Part shown: positions 19,200-26,963 of the stretch, piece after piece
Layout: each line of letters starts with the position of its first letter
How positions within the stretch are numbered: the stretch's first letter is position 1
Assembly: GCA_013215145.1 (NCBI GenBank)
Contig: JABSRP010000003.1
Span: 90,381-154,380 of the forward strand
Source of the DNA: Pseudobacteriovorax sp.
GTDB lineage: Bacteria > Bdellovibrionota_B > Oligoflexia > Oligoflexales > Oligoflexaceae
Length of the DNA stretch: 64,000 bases
Direction of reading: 5' to 3'
Made by a program: the position numbers and the translations under genes
Notes under the pieces: model-generated
Told to the model about the DNA's origin: nothing
The model's input: the letters and a program-made list of their open reading frames with translations, nothing else
Database searches by the model: none

Positions 19200-20819
19200 A
19201 TGATTACATTGCTGCGCATGATAGCAATGCCGAACATCGACAACCTGATTCACAGAGCAAGGTACGAGGCTCCATGCCTTGTAAAATCTGATCTTTTGCG
19301 GCTCATCCTTGATATGGCAGCAGCCCTTGAACTTGTGAGAGCCGAGCTGGACTATAAGTCAGATCAAAACAATAAACTTAAAGCAGACTTGTTTGGCAGC
19401 AAAAGTGAATCAGTGGCAGCTAATAATAATGCTAAGGCGGATGCTAATGATGCCACAAACATTAGAGATGAGAATGGCGAGGAAGAAGCTAGGGAAGAAC
19501 TAAAAGAGCTGAGGGCAAAGGCAAGAAAGCTGTCAAAGTCGATAAAGACGAAGAAACCAGCACCAAATGATAAGATGAAAAACGAGGAGATTTCCTCAAA
19601 GGTTCCAAGAGGAATCATCTGCCCTCAATGCAATACAGAGGTGGCAGATCTTGGAAAATATAGGGAGGCAAGGGAGATCGATGTTCATCCATCAAGATTT
19701 ATTGATCGCAAGGTAAACCTTCATAAGGGGTCTTGCGCCTGCGGAAGCACGACAATACGAATGCCACCGCCAGTGAGAGCAAGTGAAGGATCAAATTTTT
19801 CGCCACGTTTTGTTTCAAGGCTAGTGCTCGACAAATTTGATATGTCCCTACCAGTCTATCGGCAGCGCCGCATGATGGAATATGAGGGCCTAGATCTTAA
19901 TAGATCGACCCTTAATCGTGCAATTGCCCGGCATACCAATATCTTTGGAAGCATTGCTGGCCGTATTCACGAGATTAATCTTTTGGAAGGTAGGCTTAAC
20001 GTCGATGAATCACTGCTAAGGTTTATTCACGAGGGTAAGAAAAAGACATCGTTTCTATTCTGTTTTGTCTCAGAAAAGGCAATAAGCTACAAGGTTCAAG
20101 ATGGCCGAAATCGCAAGATCGTTGCAGATCTGATTGGCAGCGGCCCAGGGGTTCTGCAAACTGATGGCCTTAATATCTATGAAAACGAGGAGCTAAACAA
20201 AGATTACGCCGGTTGCCTTGCACATATGAGACGCTACTTCTTCCAGTCTCTTATCTCGTTTCCAGAAGAGTCACTTGAGATTATCAACTTAATCGCTGGT
20301 ATCTATGAGATTGAGCACAAGGCTAGAGAGGCAGGGCTATCACCCAGTGAGCTACTTGATTTACGGAAAACCGATTCAGTAGAGCTTCTAGCGAAAATCA
20401 AAGATACGGCCAATAGCTACAATCCACCTCCCCGCTCAACACTCGGCAAGGCGGTAAGATATATGAATCGTCATTGGGCGAAAGTCTCATATTTTCTTAA
20501 AGATCCCAATGTATCGCCGGACAACAACAGTGCCGAGAGAGCCTTGCGCCTTCCAAAGCTTTGCCAAAAGAACCACCTTTTCAGCCAATCGGTATCAGGT
20601 AACAATGCCATCGAAAACTTCAATACGATTATAGCTACTTGTAGGCTATGCCGAGTTGATCCAGAAGACTATCTCACTGATATAACCATCCGGATTAACG
20701 AAGGCCATCCCATGTCCCGGCTCGATGAGCTGCTGCCATGGAACTGGCAGGCAGCACCACCCTGCGAACTAGAGCGAGCAAGAAAATACGTCAAATATAA
20801 TCCTTCGATTCCAGCCTAG
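19200..20819 (+). CDS. tnpC: IS66 DDE transposase TnpC
   Basis: About 539 aa from ATG 19200; an upstream TTG at 19182 would overlap the tnpB stop. An N-terminal coiled-coil region and LKADLFGSKSE are followed by a zinc-binding segment (CPQCNTEV … CACGS). The catalytic residues appear in NVDESLL, VLQTDGLNIY and DNNSAERALR. The C-terminus ends with NTIIATCRLCRVDPEDYL. All domains are intact, so this copy is probably competent. Confidence 0.9.
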   Translation: MITLLRMIAMPNIDNLIHRARYEAPCLVKSDLLRLILDMAAALELVRAELDYKSDQNNKLKADLFGSKSESVAANNNAKADANDATNIRDENGEEEAREELKELRAKARKLSKSIKTKKPAPNDKMKNEEISSKVPRGIICPQCNTEVADLGKYREAREIDVHPSRFIDRKVNLHKGSCACGSTTIRMPPPVRASEGSNFSPRFVSRLVLDKFDMSLPVYRQRRMMEYEGLDLNRSTLNRAIARHTNIFGSIAGRIHEINLLEGRLNVDESLLRFIHEGKKKTSFLFCFVSEKAISYKVQDGRNRKIVADLIGSGPGVLQTDGLNIYENEELNKDYAGCLAHMRRYFFQSLISFPEESLEIINLIAGIYEIEHKAREAGLSPSELLDLRKTDSVELLAKIKDTANSYNPPPRSTLGKAVRYMNRHWAKVSYFLKDPNVSPDNNSAERALRLPKLCQKNHLFSQSVSGNNAIENFNTIIATCRLCRVDPEDYLTDITIRINEGHPMSRLDELLPWNWQAAPPCELERARKYVKYNPSIPA

Positions 20820-20838
20820 TGCTAGGCTAGTAGAACTC

Positions 20839-21081
20839 TATTGCTCTTTGAAAAACTTTAAACGCACCGAAAACCGTTGGTGAGATGTAGGCATTGAAAG
20901 CATACCAAGCATTTTCTGATAAAAACGGATAGTTCAGTAGAGCCATATTGCTGTTAGATTGGCCTCTTTGTCTATTGAGAACAACTTCTTATAGTTTATC
21001 CTGCCGCTGAGAGCAGCTTCGAGGCTGTTGCAAAATGGCTAATCTATCTATTCTTAACATCTGATTTCGTTCTGCTGGTCT
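20839..21081. other. Intergenic region right of IS66
   Basis: About 240 bp with no gene. GAGGCTGTTGCAAAA at about 21020 resembles the terminal sequence of IS5/IS1182-like elements, hinting at another eroded end. It does not continue the DISM receptor truncated at 18353. Confidence 0.35.
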
Positions 21082-21588
21082 TTAAACTCCTAAAACAGAT
21101 TCTATTTCCACTAGAAGATCTTCCAGTCTGGCTTCATAACTGGCCAGCTTTTTATGTGGAACCGATTCAAAGGAAGTCGTTGCATAGTACTCGTGATACT
21201 TTCGAATATCGTCTTCTTCCTCGGGATCAATCCTATTTGATGCCCTGCTTAGAGCGACTTCGACCGGAGCCGTTACGAAAAAGAAATCTACTTTACAGTC
21301 GCGGAATGAGTCTGCAAGATCCAAAAGTTGATTAGGCTTAAAAACGTAGTTTATTATGAGGTCAAACCCTGCCTCACGAAAATTTGTGGCTAGTGAACAA
21401 ATGTTTTTCAGAAGCAATGCTCCATATGTACCATCATCATCAAGTGGGGCTGTAAACTGTGCTGCCGTCATATTATTTAGTGTATCAGCATCAATAAAAG
21501 CCCAGTTCTTGTGCTTTCTAGCAAACATGGAGCTTAAAGTAGTTTTACCCGTAGCAGGTGGGCCAAACACGATAACCACTCTATCCAT
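21082..21588 (-). CDS. P-loop kinase-like ATPase
   Basis: The protein is 168 aa. A Walker A motif is at the extreme N-terminus (VIVFGPPATGKTTLSS), followed by AFIDADTLN, where the Asp may act as base or bind substrate, and FFFVTAPVEVALSRASNR, a lid-like Arg segment. The layout is that of small-molecule kinases of the gluconate/shikimate/zeta-toxin group. The substrate is unknown. AGGAGAG precedes the ATG. Confidence 0.7.
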   Translation of the reverse strand: MDRVVIVFGPPATGKTTLSSMFARKHKNWAFIDADTLNNMTAAQFTAPLDDDGTYGALLLKNICSLATNFREAGFDLIINYVFKPNQLLDLADSFRDCKVDFFFVTAPVEVALSRASNRIDPEEEDDIRKYHEYYATTSFESVPHKKLASYEARLEDLLVEIESVLGV

Positions 21589-21807
21589 TCAACTCTCTCC
21601 TAGATTTAGTGCAACACAGCAATCTACTGACATTATGAACTGTGCAGACGAAATCCCACTGGGCACTTACCTTTTTCTTTCCCCATACCGAAAATCGGCG
21701 ACCCCCCCTATTAGGGGGATGGCAACGAAAAGCTCCTTTTTCTGACACATCGGAGCTAACCAGCTGAATTAAAATATTTACTTGGCTCTACACCTGTACA
21801 TCGGAAG

Positions 21808-21878
21808 CGGAATATCAAGGCTTTCAGAGCTTAATCACGGTGCAAAAAGCTGAATGCGGATAGCTTTCTGCACTTTGG
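21808..21878 (+). repeat. Left 71-bp inverted-repeat arm
   Basis: It ends exactly at the stop codon of the small gene at 21879. An internal hairpin can form between GTGCAAAAAGCT and AGCTTTCTGCAC across ten bases. Confidence 0.7.
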
Positions 21879-22169
21879 TTATAAGTAACCTTTAGATCGA
21901 GCCTCCTTGTAGGTATCCACTATGGTTTGTTCATTTGAGTCTAACTCGATTCCTTTCTCAATCTTTTCAATAACCTTTTCATTTTGTGAGTACATGCGAC
22001 CATTTTGAGAAATCTTATTAACCTGGGATCGTTTTTGCGAATCAAAATCTTGTTGGCTAATCGTACCGTTCTTCAGCTTCTCTTCTAATTTTGCAATGTC
22101 GGCTGCACGATCCATCATTTCATCTCTTAGATTTTTTGACCCATCTCTTACTAGGTCTGCGTCACTCAT
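21879..22169 (-). CDS. Small hydrophilic protein inside inverted-repeat cassette
   Basis: The ATG at 22169 is preferred because GGGAGAG precedes it; longer starts run into repeat-like sequence. It encodes 96 aa, rich in Asp, Glu and Lys, probably helical (DRAADIAKLEEKLKNGTIS, EKVIEKIEKGIELD). There is no signal peptide, cysteine or catalytic motif. It is the only gene between the two 71-bp arms. Function unknown; an antitoxin-like or DNA-associated role is possible but unsupported. Confidence 0.55.
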   Translation of the reverse strand: MSDADLVRDGSKNLRDEMMDRAADIAKLEEKLKNGTISQQDFDSQKRSQVNKISQNGRMYSQNEKVIEKIEKGIELDSNEQTIVDTYKEARSKGYL

Positions 22170-22277
22170 TAATCTCTCTCCCATAGTGCAAAAAGCATAT
22201 TTTATGTACTGCCCTAAAACCAATGGTTCCGAAACGGTCTTAATAGGGTTTCAGCAGTGCAAAAACCAATGCAAATT

Positions 22278-22348
22278 TCAAAGTGCAGAAAGCTAATAGG
22301 ATTTGGCTTTTTGCACCACGCCTAAGCTCTGAAAGCCTTGCTATACCG
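22278..22348 (-). repeat. Right 71-bp inverted-repeat arm
   Basis: Reverse complement of the arm at 21808-21878 with about 14 differences. Two more GTGCAAAAA copies occur nearby, at about 22186 and 22255. Confidence 0.7.
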
Positions 22349-22383
22349 TTAAAGGTATTCCAAGTCAGCGCTGATTAAATTCA

Positions 22384-22608
22384 TTGTATCAATTACTTAA
22401 GTCCGATGTGCTAGAAAAAAAACTTTTTCGTTGCCATACCCCTTATTGGGATGTGTCTAATGTTCTTGACACGAGTGATATGTTCAACGGAGCAAGTCTA
22501 TTCAATCAGTCCTTAGAAGATTGGGATGTTTCAAGTGTCAAAAACATGAGTGATATGTTTATTAAATCTCCAATGACCAATAATCTTCCAAGCTGGTATG
22601 TGCCTTAA
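22384..22608 (+). pseudogene. Fragment of BspA-like (DUF285) repeat surface protein
   Basis: The 74-codon frame contains WDVSNVLDTSDMFNGASLFN and WDVSSVKNMSDMF, two copies of the roughly 25-residue repeat of BspA/DUF285 surface proteins. It has only a TTG start, no signal peptide and ends after about two repeats, so it is a remnant of a larger gene lost to rearrangement next to the inverted-repeat cassette. Confidence 0.65.
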
Positions 22609-22700
22609 GTGAGACGGCACTTGACAAAGCTGCTTAATTAACTAAACATGCTCAGTGAACTTGTTTAGTAAGTTTTCCATTTAAACCTGGAGATGAAAGT

Positions 22701-23615
22701 TTGAGTATTTATAGGAGTTTACAAGCTAAAGAGTCTCTGGATGAAAAAACCGAGCGCCTACTGACAAAATTACCCGTCTCAGGAAAAGAACATGTTGTGG
22801 AAACAGCAAACGGCATAGGCTTTTGTCTCGAATTGGGCGACCCGAACAAGCCTAAATTACTGGTTATTCATGGAGGTTATACAAATCATGCCTTTACTCT
22901 GTACTACCTCCGGTCATTGGTAAGCCGCTTCCATATCTTCGCCCTGGACTTGCCAGGCCATCCTGGCAAAAGCAGCGAAGCTATCCTCGATCCGAGGGAT
23001 GATTCCTATGGTCATTGGGCCATATCGATGTTGAGGGCTGTTGGCCTTGATTCATGTTACTTCTTAGGGGTCTCCTACGGCGCTTTCGTTTGCCAGCGGA
23101 TCATCGCACTTGAGCCAAGTTTTGCCAGTCGGCTGGTTCTGATTGTACCGGCTGGTATCTGTGCCATGGATCAGTGGAGCCTTGTAAAACACCTGTTGAT
23201 GCCGCGGCTGTTGTTTGGCTTGACCGGTAATCAAAGATTTTTCCACCACATAGTCAATCATCTGTTTACTGACACTGAAGTAGACATTGTTGACTTCTTT
23301 CGGGATGTTCTACTTCATATAAAAACCGACTCACGCCCAATGAAAATAAGTCTTGAATCCGAGATGAGCAACTTCAAAAAGCCAGTGCTATTAATCACTG
23401 CTGACAACGATGTCGTTTTTGATCCGACCAAATTAGCCAATCAGGCCTCGAAACTCTTTGGTGATCTGACCGTTTTAAATCTAAAAGCTTCAAAGCATTC
23501 ACCGTCTTTTAAAAAAGATGAGCGCACTCGGGTCTGTAATAAAATTGTCGAATTTTTAGAAGAGAAAGAGTCCATTGAATCAACGACAGAAGCAAAAAGA
23601 AGCAACACGCAGTAA
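22701..23615 (+). CDS. Alpha/beta hydrolase
   Basis: The protein is 304 aa, starting at TTG with GGAG eight bases upstream. Motifs are LLVIHGGYTNHA (oxyanion region), FLGVSYGAFVCQ (nucleophile Ser), LLITADNDVVFDP (Asp) and KASKHSPSF (His). It has no signal peptide, so it is cytoplasmic. The substrate cannot be predicted. The downstream TetR-family gene overlaps by 41 bp, so the hydrolase and regulator are co-expressed. Confidence 0.85.
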   Translation: MSIYRSLQAKESLDEKTERLLTKLPVSGKEHVVETANGIGFCLELGDPNKPKLLVIHGGYTNHAFTLYYLRSLVSRFHIFALDLPGHPGKSSEAILDPRDDSYGHWAISMLRAVGLDSCYFLGVSYGAFVCQRIIALEPSFASRLVLIVPAGICAMDQWSLVKHLLMPRLLFGLTGNQRFFHHIVNHLFTDTEVDIVDFFRDVLLHIKTDSRPMKISLESEMSNFKKPVLLITADNDVVFDPTKLANQASKLFGDLTVLNLKASKHSPSFKKDERTRVCNKIVEFLEEKESIESTTEAKRSNTQ

Positions 23616-24165
23616 AATTATGGAAACTTCGCGAGAACTTTTTCGCGAATTTGGGTTTGAAGTGACAACCAGGAATATTGCTGAGTCATCTGGTATTAGT
23701 GTTGGAACGATATTTGTCCATTTTAAAGACAAAAGAGACCTTCTGATCAATGTCCTACATAAAGATCTAGAAAAGGCTGGTCTACGAAGTCTTAAGCAAC
23801 TCGACCCCAGAAAAAGCGTCCTGACGAACTTAATTAACGTGACAAAACCCATTTATGCCTATTACCTGTCCGATCCAAGATTGTCGCAAGTACTTTTAAA
23901 AGAATCGTTGTTTGTCGGTGAGGAATATACCAACAAACTGATCAAAGACCAGTTGGAAACCTTTCTCGAAATAATTTCTAAAACAATTTCACCTCATTTT
24001 GGTGGATCACAAGACGATGTGAACAATTTCATGACGACATTCTTTTCCCTGTACTTTGTTAACATTATCAGACATTTGAAGTTTAAAACAACGACCGTTG
24101 AAGCAGCCATCAAGGATTTGGAAAAAAGTCTCATTCCCTTAGTGAGAGGATACGGTGTTGATTAA
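23575..24165 (+). CDS. TetR/AcrR-family regulator
   Basis: The protein is 196 aa, starting at TTG 23575 inside the hydrolase gene. The N-terminal helix-turn-helix is typical: ELFREFGFEVTTRNIAESS, then GISVGTIFVHFKDKRDLL. The C-terminal ligand domain is divergent. It probably autoregulates the hydrolase-regulator pair and senses that enzyme's substrate or product. The operator was not identified. Confidence 0.88.
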   Translation: MNQRQKQKEATRSKIMETSRELFREFGFEVTTRNIAESSGISVGTIFVHFKDKRDLLINVLHKDLEKAGLRSLKQLDPRKSVLTNLINVTKPIYAYYLSDPRLSQVLLKESLFVGEEYTNKLIKDQLETFLEIISKTISPHFGGSQDDVNNFMTTFFSLYFVNIIRHLKFKTTTVEAAIKDLEKSLIPLVRGYGVD

Positions 24166-24220
24166 AATAAGAAACCTTAAGTAGAACGATTTTTGATCAT
24201 TCAATCAAGGAGGATCTGTT

Positions 24221-24880
24221 ATGCCAAATTCCCCTCATCCGATGCTGATCGCACATAATAAGGATATTATTACTAGTCTGAGGGAAGTTTCCCGTTCACA
24301 ACCACTTAGGTTGCTCACCAGCGCTTGTATGGTTGGTGAACCCTGTGGCATTGATGGTAGTGATTATGGAATGGGAGGAACCCTAGCAGAATTTGAATCT
24401 CATCCTCTCATTAAAATGCTTCCCTTTTGTCCGGAAAGAAGCTCAATGGGCGTTCCAAGAGGGATGCCCGATATTCACGGTGGCGATGGGTTTGATGTCA
24501 TCGCCGGTAGAGCTAAGGTGTTAGACGAAAATAGCAACGATCTCACTGAAGCGATGATTGCGGGTGCTCAGAACATGCTAAAGTTTGCCATGGAAGAAAA
24601 AGCTGAATTGGCGATCCTTACAGACATGAGTGCTGCTTGCGGCAGTCAGGTCATATCAGATGGGTGCCGTCTTAGGGAAAACCGACGCTATCAAGTAGGT
24701 GTCGGAGTCGCTACTGCTCTTTTGCTTGAATACGGCATCCCATGTTGCAGTCAAAGAGATTTTAAATCTCTTGCTTTACTGCAAACAAAACTCGGCATAA
24801 AGCCAAGATCGCTAGATGATGGTAAGGATCATCATATGACCGATTGGTTCCTTGAGACCTTTGGTGACCGTTCAAGTTGA
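24221..24880 (+). CDS. DUF523-like protein
   Basis: The protein is 219 aa with AAGGAGGA upstream of the ATG. LLTSACMVGEPCGIDGSDYG, MLPFCPERSSMGVPRGMPDI and ILTDMSAACGSQVISDGC follow the DUF523 pattern (SACL.G…DG, CPE…G.P.PR, K..SPSCG). The conserved Cys residues suggest a metal or Fe-S role, but function is unknown. It lies 55 bp after the TetR gene and may belong to the same unit. Confidence 0.75.
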   Translation: MPNSPHPMLIAHNKDIITSLREVSRSQPLRLLTSACMVGEPCGIDGSDYGMGGTLAEFESHPLIKMLPFCPERSSMGVPRGMPDIHGGDGFDVIAGRAKVLDENSNDLTEAMIAGAQNMLKFAMEEKAELAILTDMSAACGSQVISDGCRLRENRRYQVGVGVATALLLEYGIPCCSQRDFKSLALLQTKLGIKPRSLDDGKDHHMTDWFLETFGDRSS

Positions 24881-25043
24881 ACTTATGTATTGTATCTATT
24901 AGATAGGATAAGAGGGTTTTTCCGGCATTTCACGATAACTGCGTTAAGACAGCCAAAATCACTAATATATTTGTGCGAATTCGGAAACATGCATTTAACT
25001 CGATCATAACGTCTTCGGGACGTCTTCTGCGGAATTATACCTA

Positions 25044-25403
25044 TCACTTTCCACTTGTATCCCGAAAGAAATGCTCTGAGAAAACTTCCGCTTCACCCGG
25101 CACTATATTACCAATGGTTAAGAAAAAACCTTTTGACCAAGCTAAGTTGTTTGTTGCAAATGGTGGAATCAAGAGCTTTTTCTTATTCAACTCTGGAACT
25201 TCATCTATACTCTCAGAACAAGCTTCGTATAAGTATACTAAATTACAATTAGGAAAAGGTCCGAGATTAAAATCGTTTTTGCTGACGAGACCGAATCGAT
25301 ACAGATTCGGCTCTTGAGACATCTGGAAAACAAATAGATCTCCTGCCTTAATTTTTTTTCTTGATGCCTCAAGCACCATCATATTAGTCTTCGGAGGACT
25401 CAT
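25044..25403 (-). CDS. Imm26-like immunity protein, C-terminus possibly lost
   Basis: The protein is 119 aa. KIKAGDLFVFQMSQE, FGLVSKNDFNLGPF, VYLYEA and NLAWSKGFFLTIGN fit the Imm26 family of polymorphic-toxin immunity proteins (GD.F.iP…YGfG.V … W..G.F..IGN). It ends at FRDTSGK, a little earlier than full-length members appear to, so a frameshift is possible. The ATG lies inside the 3' end of an upstream degraded frame. No complete toxin gene is nearby. Confidence 0.6.
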   Translation of the reverse strand: MSPPKTNMMVLEASRKKIKAGDLFVFQMSQEPNLYRFGLVSKNDFNLGPFPNCNLVYLYEACSESIDEVPELNKKKLLIPPFATNNLAWSKGFFLTIGNIVPGEAEVFSEHFFRDTSGK

Positions 25404-25641
25404 CGACTACTTCGATAGTGTATTCAACTCCCAAAGGCTGTCCTTTGCTTTGAACAGTAAATCTGCAGATACCAGGAGTCGCGTTTTCAGGTTTGGCGGC
25501 AATGAAAGAATCTATTTTTTCCCAATCCTTAAATGTCACCCCCTCCCCATTTTGATACACGAAAAATATGGGATAGTATGTCCCGTAACTCTTGTAACAG
25601 CTTGCATCGATAGGCGCCAGGGAGATTATATTTACAAAGTT
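25384..25641 (-). pseudogene. 3' remnant of gene upstream of Imm26
   Basis: An 85-codon frame without ATG ends at TAA 25384-25386 and overlaps the Imm26 ATG by 20 bp, as toxin-immunity pairs often do. The translation (SCYKSYGTYYPIFFVYQNG, KDWEKIDSFIAAKP, GICRFTVQSKGQPLGVEYT) is protein-like but no family was recognised. It may be the tail of the cognate toxin or a second small immunity-like gene. The upstream part is lost. Confidence 0.35.
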
Positions 25642-25791
25642 TCAAATGCCAGGAAAAGACGCCTAGCTTGATACTTTAATTCTATGAGAATTTACATTTT
25701 TGACCGACTTGCACAGAATGGTTGGTTTCGGCGTTTTATAGGGCAGTTATCCTTCGTCTGAGCGCTACCTGCAACATGCTATAATGCTAGT

Positions 25792-26544
25792 ATGAACCAG
25801 ACTCACAAACATGAGAACAGTAACAAATTCACTGAAATTTTTTCCGATAATTGGGAAAGATTCAAAACTAAGCACCCTTCTTTCGACAATTATCACGTTA
25901 ACAGGCAGGTCGAGCTCACTTTGAGGTGTGCAGATCCCCAGTACGGATTCAGGCAGTATATGTGTCTCGACTGTGGGCAGGAGAGCAAAGTGGTAGCTCA
26001 TTCGTGCAAATCAAAATTCTGTCTTCGCTGTGGCTCCTTGCTACATGCGTTTTATTCAGATCAAGACTACGCCTCTGAGCATTTTCCCAACCAATCACTA
26101 CGATCTGTGTTGGAATGGGCAGTTCATACCAAGCAAAAGCTAGCAGAATCTAAGGCAGGTGGAGCCGCCGAGCCATTCACATTTGTCCCAGGTGAGGTTA
26201 TGGCTGTTCTTGGGAATATTGATCAGGCCACATCTGATTCGTTGGATTTCGGTGTCGTGGAAGTGGACGATACGGGAGCTATAAAAATTTACAACCAGTA
26301 TGAAGGTAATTTGGCCGGTATCCAACCAGCGTCTGCTTTGGGAAAAAATTTCTTTACGGAAGTGGCTCCCTGTACAAACAATCGTTTGTTTTACGGCAGG
26401 TTTAAAAATGGGGTGCAATCAAACTCATTGGAAATCTCGTTTAACTACACCTTTACCTACAAGATGCGCCCAACGGCTGTCGCCATCGGTATGTATCGCG
26501 ATGAAGCTAGTCAGAGAAACTTCGTGTTTGTGAAGAAACGATAG
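25792..26544 (+). CDS. IS91 zinc-finger / photoactive yellow protein (PYP) fusion
   Basis: The protein is 250 aa. Residues 1-81 match the N-terminus of IS91 transposases (FTEIFSDNWERFK … CLDCGQESKVVAHSCKSKFCLRCG) and are homologous to the copies at 41.9 and 62.1 kb. Residues 82-127 match nothing I recognise. Residues about 128-250 are a PYP-type PAS domain: LDFGVVEVDDTGAIKIYNQY, GKNFFTEVAPCTNN, FYGRFKNGV and MRPTAVAIGM. Compared with Halorhodospira PYP, Tyr42, Glu46, Cys69 (chromophore attachment) and Met100 are kept (here Y167, E171, C194, M234), while Thr50 and Arg52 are Ala175 and Ile177. TATAAT at 25780-25785 would give a nearly leaderless mRNA. An internal ATG at 26200 could yield PYP alone. 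PYPs bind p-coumarate as blue-light sensors; no biosynthetic genes lie in the window. Confidence 0.8.
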   Translation: MNQTHKHENSNKFTEIFSDNWERFKTKHPSFDNYHVNRQVELTLRCADPQYGFRQYMCLDCGQESKVVAHSCKSKFCLRCGSLLHAFYSDQDYASEHFPNQSLRSVLEWAVHTKQKLAESKAGGAAEPFTFVPGEVMAVLGNIDQATSDSLDFGVVEVDDTGAIKIYNQYEGNLAGIQPASALGKNFFTEVAPCTNNRLFYGRFKNGVQSNSLEISFNYTFTYKMRPTAVAIGMYRDEASQRNFVFVKKR

Positions 26545-26624
26545 TAGGTTTTTCCTTTTTTTCGATTATCGTCGGTTGAGGTCTCTGAGAATTATCCCAT
26601 GGGGAGTTTTTGGTACCTCTCTTA

Positions 26625-26828
26625 AACTGGTCCCATTAATTGTGGATGACTGATCGTATATGGAATGCTGGGGGATTTGTCTTATGCATTCCAACGGTTA
26701 AAATCTCAGTACGGCCCTAGTGCCGACTGGGTGCTTTTCTTAGTCGTGGTCACAAGTAGCCTATAATACGAATAGTAAAGCGCTTTTGGGTTTTCCTCTG
26801 AGCTTATCAACAATTAATGGGACCAGTT
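26625..26828. mobile_element. 204-bp MITE with 19-bp perfect terminal repeats
   Basis: AACTGGTCCCATTAATTGT at 26625-26643 is exactly inverted at 26810-26828. The interior (about 165 bp) has no gene but a GGAATGC/GCATTCC inner repeat and a TATAAT. The ends resemble IS3/IS481-type termini. A near-identical solo end sits at 59892-59909. No clear target duplication was seen. Confidence 0.7.
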
Positions 26829-26963
26829 CTAGAGATAAAATTTCACTTGATAAAACAGCTTCATAGCAAGTAGACATCCCTTAGAAACCCATACTCTCAC
26901 ACAGACTATGAAAACTGATAACACTCCAGTTTGCCTCAGTCTGACAATTTTAGGAGGTCTGTA

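Larger units (their letters stand above)
18342..20838 (+). mobile_element. Complete IS66-family element
   Basis: The element is about 2.5 kb and carries tnpA, tnpB and tnpC in overlapping or adjacent order. Imperfect terminal repeats are visible: GAGTGGGTCTAGCC at 18342 and, on the opposite strand, GAGTTCTACTAGCC ending at 20838 (10 of 14 match). No exact 8-bp target duplication was found, consistent with a later deletion on one side. All three genes are open and could be functional. Confidence 0.75.
21808..22348. mobile_element. Small gene cassette bounded by 71-bp inverted repeats
   Basis: Left arm 21808-21878 and right arm 22278-22348 are inverted copies, about 80% identical over 71 bp. 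Long perfect blocks include AAGGCTTTCAGAGCTTA, GGTGCAAAAAGC and AGCTTTCTGCACTTTG. Inside each arm, a GTGCAAAAAGC-type and an AGCTTTCTGCAC-type segment can pair as a hairpin. The unit contains one small gene (21879-22169). It may be a non-autonomous mobile element or a regulatory cassette. No transposase is encoded. Confidence 0.6.

Noticed and set aside
21701..21720. GC-rich hairpin CCCCC-TATTA-GGGGG as a terminator
   Set aside because: No T-tract on either strand; it could be a weak hairpin but was not supported as a terminator.
21808..22348. Interpretation of the 71-bp arms as integron attC sites
   Set aside because: attC sites are direct repeats with GTTRRRY core sites; these arms are inverted and no such core was seen.
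24973..25317. Plus-strand 114-codon frame
   Set aside because: It lies opposite the Imm26-like gene, whose translation matches a known family; no Shine-Dalgarno sequence or recognisable motif on the plus strand.
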